Assembly (NCBI GenBank): GCA_964476375.1 | Contig: CAYYZW010000120.1 | Coordinates: 1-20,089, forward strand | DNA length: 20,089 nucleotides | Origin: SAT2750 sp964476375 | GTDB taxonomy: Bacteria; Planctomycetota; Planctomycetia; Pirellulales; Pirellulaceae | Direction of reading: 5' to 3' | Part shown: positions 1-7,106 of the stretch, in pieces | How the letters are laid out: every line of letters begins with the position of its first letter | Numbering within the stretch: the stretch's first letter is position 1 | Notes under the pieces: model-generated | Told to the model about the DNA's origin: nothing | What the model saw: the letters and a program-made list of their open reading frames with translations, nothing else | The model's database searches: none | Position numbers and translations under genes: made by a program

Positions 1-897
1 CAGCACCCCCTGCAGCTCTCCAACTATTACGGCAAACGACAGCCCACTGATATCCGTGCTTTCCATATAAGTCCCCGGCCCCACCTGAGTCCGGCTTACA
101 GCGACCTGGCTATTGCCGACCTGGACAAGGCGCTGGAAATCGAACCACGCTCCCTGGAAATGCTTCTTACCCGGGCCACTGTTTACGAGTCGGTCGAGGA
201 CTACGACAATGCCCTCGCCGACCTGACCAGGGCGGAAAAGATCCGGCCCGGCCTGCCCCAGGCGGCATTGCTAAGAAGCATGATCTATCAGCGGACCGAG
301 CGATTCGATGATGCTGCCCTGCAGCTAAGAAGGCTGGTCAAGCTCAACCCCGGAAATGCCCAGATCCGGCTCCAGCTGGGATTCTGCTATTCGATGGGGA
401 ACCATCACAAGCTGGCCATCGAGGAATTCAGCCGGGTGATAGAAATCGACAAGGAGAACTGGATCGCCTTTTATTCCCGTGGTGACACCCAGTTGAATAT
501 TGGAAAGCACAAGGAAGCGATTGCTGATTACAATGTCGCCCTGCAGCTGAACAAGGACAGCGATGGCCTGCTCAATAATTTTGCCTGGGTCCTGGCGACT
601 TCCCCGGTGGACGAGCTGCGAGATGGAAAGCGCGCCGTGGAACTGGCGCTCCGCGCCTGTGAACTGTCGGAGTACAAGAAACCGCATATCCTCAGTACGC
701 TCGCGGCAGCCTATGCAGAAACCGGCGATTTTGATACTGCCATCAAGTGGTCGAGCAAGGCCGTTGAAACCAGCCAGGATGAAATCCAGGACCAGCTCAA
801 GGACGAGCTCAAAAGCTACAAGAAGGGCAAGCCCTGGAGGGAACTGAAGGAAGACGAGGAAGGTCCGCCGGTCAAGAAAGAAAAGCCGGTGACCTAG
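1..897 (+). CDS. TPR-repeat protein, C-terminal part (5' end outside window)
   Basis: The frame is open from base 1 to the TAG stop at 897, so at least 298 C-terminal residues are present and the true start lies upstream. Tandem 34-residue tetratricopeptide repeats are visible, for example the units ending in ALEIEPRS, AEKIRPGL, LVKLNPGN, VIEIDKEN and ALQLNKDS, each with the usual W/L-G-A-P spacing. After about five repeats comes a variant, LLNNFAWVLATSP, followed by one more TPR-like helical pair. That ending is common in planctomycete TPR proteins. The last 35 residues are highly charged and Lys/Glu-rich. TPR arrays form protein-binding superhelices, so this is probably a scaffold or a domain of a larger secreted or signalling protein. 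The partner and the N-terminal domain cannot be seen. The family call is firm and the function is unknown. Confidence 0.85.
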   Translation, partial: QHPLQLSNYYGKRQPTDIRAFHISPRPHLSPAYSDLAIADLDKALEIEPRSLEMLLTRATVYESVEDYDNALADLTRAEKIRPGLPQAALLRSMIYQRTERFDDAALQLRRLVKLNPGNAQIRLQLGFCYSMGNHHKLAIEEFSRVIEIDKENWIAFYSRGDTQLNIGKHKEAIADYNVALQLNKDSDGLLNNFAWVLATSPVDELRDGKRAVELALRACELSEYKKPHILSTLAAAYAETGDFDTAIKWSSKAVETSQDEIQDQLKDELKSYKKGKPWRELKEDEEGPPVKKEKPVT

Positions 898-916
898 GCT
901 GGAAAGATCATGTCTT

Positions 917-1501
917 ATGGATCGTGAAGATGCTTTCTCGTTGATGTGCGAGTACACGACCAGCGAGAGCCTCCGCCAGCATATGCTCGCCGTGGAAGTC
1001 TGCATGCGTCATTATGCGGAGCGGGGTGGGCAGGACGTGGAAAAATGGGGCATCGTGGGACTGCTCCATGATTTTGATTATGAACGCTGGCCCGATCCCC
1101 CGGACCATCCCCTCAAGGGTTCCGAGATCCTGGCCGAGCGTGGCTATCCGGAGGATATGATCTATGCCATCAAGTCCCATGCCGACTACCTGGAAGATTG
1201 CCCACGGGTCTCCGCCATGGACAAGACGCTCTATGCCTGCGATGAACTTGCCGGCTTTATCGCGGCCGTTGCCAAGGTGCGTCCCGATGGCATGCAGGGC
1301 ATGAAACCAAAAAGCGTGCGGAAAAAGTTGAAGCAGAAAAGTTTTGCGGCCGCTGTCAACCGGGAGGACATTGTCAACGGTGCCCAGGACCTGGGCCTGG
1401 AGCTGAATGAACATATTCAGTTCATGATCGATGCCATGACCAGTATCGAGAATGAACTCGGGCTGAGTAGACCCGGAGACCCGGCGGGCACCACTTCATA
1501 A
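917..1501 (+). CDS. HD-domain phosphohydrolase
   Basis: A 194-residue protein with the metal-binding pattern of the HD superfamily: H22 in the first helix, the H51-D52 doublet in LLHDFDYERWP, H64 in the loop after it, H88 in AIKSHADY and D109 in LYACDELAG. This matches the HD/HDIG hydrolases, small cytoplasmic metal-dependent phosphohydrolases. The substrate (nucleotide, dinucleotide or other phosphoester) cannot be told from the sequence. ATG 917 is preceded by GGAAAG about ten bases upstream and lies 19 bases after the TPR gene. The pterin dehydratase follows 19 bases downstream, so the three may be co-transcribed, although no shared pathway is evident. The last 20 residues are low in complexity and probably disordered. 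No signal peptide or membrane segment is seen. Confidence 0.85.
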   Translation: MDREDAFSLMCEYTTSESLRQHMLAVEVCMRHYAERGGQDVEKWGIVGLLHDFDYERWPDPPDHPLKGSEILAERGYPEDMIYAIKSHADYLEDCPRVSAMDKTLYACDELAGFIAAVAKVRPDGMQGMKPKSVRKKLKQKSFAAAVNREDIVNGAQDLGLELNEHIQFMIDAMTSIENELGLSRPGDPAGTTS

Positions 1502-1520
1502 ACACGAGGAGAAACAGGTC

Positions 1521-1880
1521 ATGGAAATCCAGGCGACAGAACAGCTGCTGGCTAAAAAGTGCCTACCCTGTGAGGGAGGCGTGGAGCCTTACTCGCTGGA
1601 AGAATCGGAGCAACAGCTTGCAGAACTTGCCGGCTGGGAGCTCACTGGCGACAACCAGCGGATCCGAAAGGAGTGGACCGTCACGAACTTCATGGCCGGC
1701 ATGGACTTCTTCAACCGGGTCGCCGAGGTTGCCGAGGACGATGGCCACCATCCCGACCTGCATATTGCAGGATATCGCAATGTCGCCATTGAACTCTGGA
1801 CACACGCCATCGGCGGACTGAGTGAGAACGACTTCATCCTGGCCGCCAAGATTGACCAGCTGACGGTGGAACTGCAATAG
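1521..1880 (+). CDS. pterin-4a-carbinolamine dehydratase (PCD/DCoH family)
   Basis: A 119-residue protein of normal length for the family. It starts with the bacterial lead-in LAKKCLPCEGG, and the active-site stretch EDDGHHPDLHIAGYRNV (H76, H77, P78) is followed by LWTHAIGGLSENDFILAAKID with H95. These are the three catalytic histidines of PCD, and the GLSENDF segment is diagnostic. The enzyme dehydrates 4a-hydroxytetrahydropterin, recycling the pterin cofactor of aromatic amino acid hydroxylases; in bacteria without such a hydroxylase it may serve another pterin such as the molybdopterin precursor. No hydroxylase gene is in the window, so the partner is unknown. The ribosome site GAGGAG at 1506-1511 sits nine bases before ATG 1521. 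The gene ends five bases before the stop of the convergent oxidoreductase gene, leaving no room for a conventional terminator. Confidence 0.93.
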   Translation: MEIQATEQLLAKKCLPCEGGVEPYSLEESEQQLAELAGWELTGDNQRIRKEWTVTNFMAGMDFFNRVAEVAEDDGHHPDLHIAGYRNVAIELWTHAIGGLSENDFILAAKIDQLTVELQ

Positions 1881-1885
1881 CCTCC

Positions 1886-2983
1886 CTAGAGCAATGAGAG
1901 CGGGTTCTTGCGGTTCTCCAGCGGCATCTTGACCGGCCCTCCCTGCCGGTGGGATTCAAACACGCTGGCGATCATCTCCACCGTGGTCCGGCCTTCGTAG
2001 ACGCTGGCCTCGGGCTGCCGGTCCTCCTCGATCGCCACCAGCAGGTCCGTACAGGCTGCCACGTTGCCCATGTGCGAGCTTCCTTCCTTGATCGGCTCTT
2101 CCTTGCCGGCCCCGGCAGAACTGATCGGCACCCACTTCTTGCCACTGCGACCGGGAGACCACATCGGATCCTCCAGTACAAAGGCCTGGGGCAGGTACCC
2201 GGTTACTATTTCGATAATTCCCTTCGAACCACGGATCTGCAGGGCAAACCTGCCTCCAGCCGTGTCCCTCTGGGTCCCGAAAAAACCGGTCACGCTTTCA
2301 TCCATTCCGTACATCGCCGAAACGCCATCACCAGCCAGCTTGCCAATCCCCTCGGCACCATCCACAACATCCTCCTTCGTGACCGGCTGGTTGTCCTGGA
2401 GCAGGCGGGAAAAACACCAGTAGGGTTCGCCACCAAAAAAGTGCATCAGGTTGAAAATATGGCTCCCCAGCACCCAGAGATCCTCCCCACCTCCTCGCCG
2501 ATCTTCCTTGCCTCGGCCTCGCAACTCAAGCACCCGTCCAATCACACCATCCTCGATCATGTTGCGAATGACCGGTAGCTTGGGGCTGTATCGTGTGGGA
2601 TAGGCCATCGTCAGCTTGACCTTGTTCTGCTCACAGGCAGCCACCATCCGGTCTGCTTCCTCCAGCGTACGACACATCGGTTTTTCCATGTAAACATGGA
2701 TCTTCCGCTCGGCAGCAGCAATCACCATGTCATGGTGCTGGTCCAGCCAGCGGGGACAGATGCTGACGATGTCCGGCTTGAGCTCGTCAAGCATCTTCCG
2801 GTAATCAGCAAATGCCCGTGGGGCCTTGAGCTTGCCAGCCGCGGCCGACCGCCCGGCCTCGTCCGGATCTGCCACCCCGACAATCTCCGTCCCGTCAATA
2901 TGAAGCCAGCCCTCACCGACCCCATGGCCATAATTGCCGTGACCCGTATCTCCAATAACGCCAATCCGGTAATTCACTGCCAT
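1886..2983 (-). CDS. Gfo/Idh/MocA-family NAD(P)-dependent oxidoreductase
   Basis: A 365-residue protein of typical family length. Residues 5-130 form a Rossmann domain: strand YRIGVIG, then VADPDE at the second strand, PDIVSICPRW at the fourth, and the family motif YMEKPMCRTLEEADRM with the conserved E100-K101-P102. The C-terminal alpha/beta domain holds GGGEDLWVLGSHIFNLMHFFGG, in which H175 matches the catalytic His of the family, although the usual Asp before it is missing. The nucleotide loop reads GDTGHGNYGHG rather than the plain GxGxxG. Such enzymes oxidise or epimerise sugars and inositols, and planctomycetes carry many paralogues, so the substrate is unknown. AAGGAG lies nine bases before the ATG (2993-2998 in plus coordinates). 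No signal peptide is seen. It is transcribed away from the protoporphyrinogen oxidase gene across a 165-base gap. Confidence 0.9.
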   Translation of the reverse strand: MAVNYRIGVIGDTGHGNYGHGVGEGWLHIDGTEIVGVADPDEAGRSAAAGKLKAPRAFADYRKMLDELKPDIVSICPRWLDQHHDMVIAAAERKIHVYMEKPMCRTLEEADRMVAACEQNKVKLTMAYPTRYSPKLPVIRNMIEDGVIGRVLELRGRGKEDRRGGGEDLWVLGSHIFNLMHFFGGEPYWCFSRLLQDNQPVTKEDVVDGAEGIGKLAGDGVSAMYGMDESVTGFFGTQRDTAGGRFALQIRGSKGIIEIVTGYLPQAFVLEDPMWSPGRSGKKWVPISSAGAGKEEPIKEGSSHMGNVAACTDLLVAIEEDRQPEASVYEGRTTVEMIASVFESHRQGGPVKMPLENRKNPLSLL

Positions 2984-3148
2984 CAGAAGGGGCTCCTTGG
3001 TTCAAAAGGGATCCTGGGGGAACGGTCACGTACTGCGATCCGCATGCTGCCTGATTTCGGTATGATACATTGTGCCCTCGCGACTGTCGATTTTCCGCCC
3101 TTTCGGTTCCTGGCAGACCTGTTGACCTCACCCCCCGTGCCATCACTG

Positions 3149-4573
3149 ATGAACTCCTCCCAGTTAACCAATCACGTCGCTGTCATCGGGGGAGGGATCT
3201 CCGGCCTGGCGGCAGCCCACCGCCTGTCAGAAATTTCACCGGGAACCGAGGTCACGCTTTACGAGCAGGGAGACCGCCCGGGGGGAATCCTTCAGACGAT
3301 CGAGCGAGACGGATTTCTGATCGAACGCAGTGCGGACATGTTCACGGCCCGGGATCCCTGGGCCATGGATCTCTGCACGCGGATCGGTTTCCAGGACCAG
3401 CTGATCTCCACCAACGAGCAGCATCGTCGTGCCCTGGTAGTGCGCGATGGGCGGCTCTATCCCATCCCTCGGGGCTGGTCCCTGCTATCCCCGACCTCGT
3501 TTTTTTCCGTGATGACATCCCGACTGCTGAGCATTCGAGGCCGCCTGCGAGTGGCCTGGGAATATTTCAAACCAGGTCGGGAAAACGTGGAGGACGAAAG
3601 CCTCGCCTCCTTTGCCCGCAGGCGACTCGGCCGGGAAGCATACGAGCATGTCATCCAGCCACTGGTGGGTGGCATCTTCACGGCAGATCCGGAGAAGCTG
3701 AGCATGGCCGCCGCGCTCCCACAGTTCCTGGCCATGGAAGCGGATTGTGGCAGCCTGATTCGCGGTGGCAAGCAAGCGAGCCGAAAGCAAGGGCACAACA
3801 AGGCCGGCGGCGCACGCTATGGCCAGTTCCTTGCCCCCCGCATGGGGTTCGCATCCCTGGTTGATGCGATTGCTGCCAGGTTACCAGGCACCAGTATTCG
3901 CTGCGGGCACCGGGTAAACCAGCTGGCACAACGTCCAGACGGTGGCTGGAAACTCGAACTCTCCACACCCACAGGTGACCAGCAGGAGGATGTCGATCAC
4001 GTCATCCTGGCAACATCTGCCGCTGGCGCGGCCCAGCTCACAAGCTCTTTCCACCCCTCCCTGGCAGCTCAACTCTCTGAAATCACCTCGGCAAGTGCCG
4101 CCGTGGTTTCGCTTGGTTACCGCCAAGAGCATATTTCACATCCCCTGGACGCGTTCGGGCTCGTCGTCCCCCTGGCAGAAAAACGGCCCCTGATCGCGGT
4201 CAGTTTTTCCAGTCGCAAGTTTCCTGGGCGCGCCCCCGATGGTCACCTGCTTTTTCGTGTTTTCATCGGAGGAGCCTGCCAGCCTGAATTGCTTGAGCAA
4301 TCCGATGATCAGCTACTGGAAACAACCCTTGCACAGCTCGAACAACTTGTCGGCGCCAAGGGAGAACCGGTACTGAGCGAGGTGGTTCGCTGGGAAAAGA
4401 CCATGCCGCAGTACCACGTCGGACACCTGGATCGCGTCTCGCAAATCGAGTCCACGATCAACGAGATTCCTGGACTGGAATTGGCCGGAAATGCCTATCA
4501 CGGGGTCGGCATCCCGGCCTGTATTCACGCTGGTGAGATGGCTGCCGAGCGAATCACCGGGGGAACCGGCTGA
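3149..4573 (+). CDS. hemY: HemY-type FAD-dependent protoporphyrinogen (or coproporphyrinogen) oxidase
   Basis: A 474-residue flavoprotein of the oxygen-dependent porphyrinogen oxidase family. It opens with a strand and FAD dinucleotide loop, VAVIGGGISGLAAAHRL (G14-G19), the acidic end of the second strand (LYEQ, E39) and DRPGGILQT. Next come FLIERSADMF, the PIPRGW segment, the VIQPLVGGIFTADPEKLSM core stretch typical of the family, and a C-terminal FAD signature in GNAYHGVGIPACIHAGEMAAE. It converts protoporphyrinogen IX to protoporphyrin IX, or coproporphyrinogen III to coproporphyrin III, late in haem synthesis; the sequence alone does not decide which. The frame is open much further upstream, but that part overlaps the divergent gene antisense and has no homologous look. 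ATG 3149 directly precedes the first strand and is preferred; ATG 3062 is possible. No good ribosome site is seen. TATGAT at 3061-3066 is a weak -10 candidate. Confidence 0.92.
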   Translation: MNSSQLTNHVAVIGGGISGLAAAHRLSEISPGTEVTLYEQGDRPGGILQTIERDGFLIERSADMFTARDPWAMDLCTRIGFQDQLISTNEQHRRALVVRDGRLYPIPRGWSLLSPTSFFSVMTSRLLSIRGRLRVAWEYFKPGRENVEDESLASFARRRLGREAYEHVIQPLVGGIFTADPEKLSMAAALPQFLAMEADCGSLIRGGKQASRKQGHNKAGGARYGQFLAPRMGFASLVDAIAARLPGTSIRCGHRVNQLAQRPDGGWKLELSTPTGDQQEDVDHVILATSAAGAAQLTSSFHPSLAAQLSEITSASAAVVSLGYRQEHISHPLDAFGLVVPLAEKRPLIAVSFSSRKFPGRAPDGHLLFRVFIGGACQPELLEQSDDQLLETTLAQLEQLVGAKGEPVLSEVVRWEKTMPQYHVGHLDRVSQIESTINEIPGLELAGNAYHGVGIPACIHAGEMAAERITGGTG

Positions 4574-4599
4574 ACCGGACAGGGGGGGCAGGTGAGACG

Positions 4600-5253
4600 A
4601 TGGACCGTGCACTTGGAATGGAATTCTATGACCGAGACGTGGTCAAGGTCGCCATCGACATGCTTGGTATGCTCCTGGTAAGTCGAACCCGCGAGGGACT
4701 GGCTGCGGGACATATTGTCGAAGTCGAGGCTTACCTGTCACGCGGGGATACAGCCTGCCATGCCAGCCGTGGACGGACGGCCGGGAATGCGGCCATGTTT
4801 GGACCTCCCGGGTTAGCCTACGTCTACCCGATCCACTCCCACTGCTGTTTCAACGTGGTCACAGAAGCAGAGGGAGAACCGAGTGCCGTCCTGGTGCGAG
4901 CGGTTCAGCCGTGCAAGGGAGAGCGCCTGATGAAACGACGGCGTGGCCCATTCGAGAGGCGAGACCTGGCCCGGGGGCCAGGACGGCTTTGTGAAGCCCT
5001 TGGAATTGGCCGGGAAAGAAACCGGCACGACATGACTCGCGGAAGCGGCCTCTGGATAGAGCGGTCCCCGGGATCGACACCGGTGGAACCGGCATACTGT
5101 TCACCTCGAATTGGCGTCACCACGGCGCGCGATCGTTACCTTCGTTTCTTTCTGCTGGGAAATCCCTACGTCAGCGGGCCGAGGCAGCCTGCCAGGAAAC
5201 GGCCTCTTGAACGCGGGATTGGTAACGAGGGTGTCGACTGGACCTGCAAATAA
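4600..5253 (+). CDS. DNA-3-methyladenine glycosylase, AAG/MPG family
   Basis: A 217-residue protein of usual length. AAG family signatures run in order: MLGMLLV, HIVEVEAYLSRGDTACHA, GRTAGNAAMFGPPGLAYVYP, CFNVVTEAEGEPSAVLVRAVQP, LARGPGRLCEALGI and a C-terminal RIGVTTARD. By alignment with human AAG, E43 is the general base (E125), Y45 and H54 match the base-pocket residues Y127 and H136, and Y76 matches Y159. The enzyme flips alkylated or deaminated purines out of duplex DNA and cuts the glycosidic bond. At the place of the DNA-intercalating tyrosine (Y162 in human) this protein has H79 in YPIHSH, and RN of the RTPRN motif reads GN. It lies 26 bases after the haem gene and may be co-transcribed. 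An AGGTGAG element at 4590-4596 is a weak ribosome site. ATG 4618 is an alternative start. Confidence 0.92.
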   Translation: MDRALGMEFYDRDVVKVAIDMLGMLLVSRTREGLAAGHIVEVEAYLSRGDTACHASRGRTAGNAAMFGPPGLAYVYPIHSHCCFNVVTEAEGEPSAVLVRAVQPCKGERLMKRRRGPFERRDLARGPGRLCEALGIGRERNRHDMTRGSGLWIERSPGSTPVEPAYCSPRIGVTTARDRYLRFFLLGNPYVSGPRQPARKRPLERGIGNEGVDWTCK

Positions 5254-5633
5254 TAACCGCCTCACTCCAGGTCCCCTAAAAATCCCTCATTTTCGTTGGA
5301 ATACCGGTTGGTAAACCTTTGCACACGAATGGGTTATGCCGGTTATAAGGAGGCCAGATAGAGGGTCGTTCCTTCCATAACGATTGCCAAACAGATTTTC
5401 CCCTTTTTCTTGCCGTGACCAAATCTCCAAATTAATATCAAACAAGGGGTTTTATCGATGAAACATATGGATTGCCATTGGTTCTCGATGAGAGAATCCT
5501 CTCAGAATCAATCGGTAACCATCCCCCCGACTGTTTCCCTGTCTCTTCAGGACAGGCGAATCAAAAAGGAACAGAACAACAGAATGAAGCCTGCTTGCCG
5601 AGACTGGCACGCATCCATGAAAGAGGTAACCCC
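5254..5633 (+). promoter_or_regulatory. 380-base intergenic leader region upstream of the Gly-rich secreted protein gene
   Basis: This stretch is more AT-rich than its surroundings. Possible promoter elements for the downstream gene are TTGCAC (5320-5325) with TTATAA about 18 bases on, and TTGCCG (5410-5415) with TTAATA (5432-5437) at a 16-base spacing; both are weak matches. The hexamer CCGGTT occurs twice, at 5304-5309 and 5339-5344. A perfect AAGGAGG at about 5346-5352 has no start codon at a useful distance. A 60-codon reading frame at 5458-5640, with AAGGGG before its ATG, ends inside the start of the next gene; I do not call it a gene. No convincing terminator hairpin follows the glycosylase gene. 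Confidence 0.3.
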
Positions 5634-7106
5634 ATGTTGACGCATTCACGCATCTTTCGCACCGTTTTCACAGCCTTGATGATTCTGCTGGCAAGCTGGG
5701 CGACCAGCGCCCAGGCCCAGTTTGGTGGCGGTGGCGGTGGCTTTGGTGGCGGTGGCCAGGGTGGTGGTGGCTTTGGCGGCGGTGGCCAGGGTGGTGGTGG
5801 CTTTGGCGGCGGTGGCCAGGGTGGCCAGGGTGGGGCTGGTGTGATTATCAGTCCCAAGGGAGTGCTGCAGGTCCGCATGATCGACCCGCGACTCACCCTC
5901 AAACGCGTGGAAGCCTCCAGTCAGCAACTCGAGCCTGAGGTAGCGCGTCCAAGCAAGCTTCGCAAGATCTCGTTAACGAAGCTGGAAGAGGCTGTCGCCA
6001 GTCAACTGGAAGCCGGGCAGCAACTGACCGAGGACATGATCTACCTGGCAGGAATGACCCGCATCCAGAATGTCTTTCTTTATCCCGACACCGGGGAAAT
6101 CGTGATTGCCGGGCCGGCAGAAGGATATGCCGTGGACCCCTCCGGGCGACCGATTGGAATCGTCAGCGGGCGCGCGATCCTGGAATTACAGGATCTGCTA
6201 GTCGCACTTCGTTCCTACTCTCCCGCGGGAGAGCAGGCCCAGGTGATCAGCGTCTCGATCGACCCCACCAAGCAGGGACTGCAGAACATGCAGCAGTTCC
6301 TTGCCCAGGTCGGGCGACAGGGACTTTCCCCACGCCAGACCCCACAGCTCGTGCGGGGAATGCAGAAAGCACTCGGGCTGCAAACAGTCACCATCCAGGG
6401 TGTCTCACCGAGAACGCACTTTGCCCAGGTACTGGTCGAAGCCGATTACCGGATGAAACTGATCGGGATTGGCCTTGAACGGCCCGCGGCAAAGATCACC
6501 AGCTACGTCTCCAAGGCGAGCCCCGCTGCGGTCAGCCGGAATGCCTTGCAGCGGTGGTATTTTACTCCCAACTACGAGTGCGTGCTTGCAAGCGAGGACG
6601 GCATGGCAATGCAACTGGAAGGAGACGGCGTCAAGCTGATTGGAGCCGATGAGCTGGTCCGGAATGATGGCACGCGGGTTGCCAGTGGCGCCGTGGACAA
6701 GGCAGGCAAGATGTTCACGGAGTCCTTCACGGCGCAATATGCTGAACTGGCCAACCGGTCACCGGTCTATGCACAGCTGCGAAACCTGATCGACATGTCG
6801 ATTGCTGCCGCCTATATCCAGCAGCAGGATTTTTATGGCCAGATTGGCTGGGACCAGGGATGCTTCGGACGGGAAGACCAGCTTCCGCTGGACCGATACG
6901 TGGCCCCGGTTCAAGTCGAGACAGCAGTCAACGCGGTCTGGAGAGGAAACACGCTGATGACACCGATCGGTGGCGGCGTGAATATCCAGCCCCTCAAGGC
7001 GATCGCCGAGAGCAACGTGCGTGTGGATGCCGAGGGTGCTGTTCTGCAACTGCATCGTCAGATCGATCCGCGACAAAAGCAGGTCAATCACTGGTGGTGG
7101 GACTAG
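5634..7106 (+). CDS. secreted Gly-rich protein, probable DUF1598 family
   Basis: A 490-residue exported protein. The start chosen is ATG 5634, preceded by AAGAGG (5621-5626), because it opens a clean signal peptide: basic start MLTHSRIFRT, hydrophobic core FTALMILLASWA and a likely cleavage after AQA at residue 28. A Gly/Gln-rich linker follows (about residues 29-70), built of three 10-residue GFGGGGQGGG units. The rest is a mixed alpha/beta region without enzyme motifs that I recognise. The segment RTHFAQVLVEADYRMKLIGI (from residue 260) matches what I recall of DUF1598, a family of unknown function from Rhodopirellula and relatives. The protein ends in HWWWD. The mature protein probably acts outside the cytoplasmic membrane. 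The gene end overlaps the convergent glycerate kinase gene by 23 bases. The export call is firm; the DUF assignment is from memory. Confidence 0.8.
   Translation: MLTHSRIFRTVFTALMILLASWATSAQAQFGGGGGGFGGGGQGGGGFGGGGQGGGGFGGGGQGGQGGAGVIISPKGVLQVRMIDPRLTLKRVEASSQQLEPEVARPSKLRKISLTKLEEAVASQLEAGQQLTEDMIYLAGMTRIQNVFLYPDTGEIVIAGPAEGYAVDPSGRPIGIVSGRAILELQDLLVALRSYSPAGEQAQVISVSIDPTKQGLQNMQQFLAQVGRQGLSPRQTPQLVRGMQKALGLQTVTIQGVSPRTHFAQVLVEADYRMKLIGIGLERPAAKITSYVSKASPAAVSRNALQRWYFTPNYECVLASEDGMAMQLEGDGVKLIGADELVRNDGTRVASGAVDKAGKMFTESFTAQYAELANRSPVYAQLRNLIDMSIAAAYIQQQDFYGQIGWDQGCFGREDQLPLDRYVAPVQVETAVNAVWRGNTLMTPIGGGVNIQPLKAIAESNVRVDAEGAVLQLHRQIDPRQKQVNHWWWD
5741..5830 (+). repeat. three tandem 30-bp units encoding Gly-rich linker
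   Basis: Three adjacent 30-base copies start at 5741, 5771 and 5801, each beginning CTTTGG and holding GGCGGTGGCCAGGG. Copies one and two differ at one wobble base (GGT/GGC); copy three diverges at its end, where GGTGGT becomes GGCCAG. A partial copy lies at 5721-5740. The unit is a multiple of three, so copy-number change would keep the frame and alter only the length of the linker just after the signal peptide. Confidence 0.9.

Noticed and set aside
2696..3148. Upstream extension of the protoporphyrinogen oxidase frame.
   Set aside because: It lies antisense to the conserved Gfo/Idh/MocA gene, its translation is not protein-like, and the family's first strand begins only after ATG 3149.
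3070..3864. A 264-codon frame inside the haem oxidase gene in another phase.
   Set aside because: It is a high-GC shadow frame rich in Arg, Pro and Gly, fully contained in a conserved gene.
5741..5830. CRISPR-like array at the tandem repeat.
   Set aside because: The units are directly adjacent without spacers and encode an in-frame Gly-rich linker.
5561..5927. Pro/Lys-rich and Ala/Thr-rich minus-strand frames opposite the Gly-rich repeat.
   Set aside because: They are the complement of the Gly codon repeat in other frames. They have no start context and are explained by the repeat itself.
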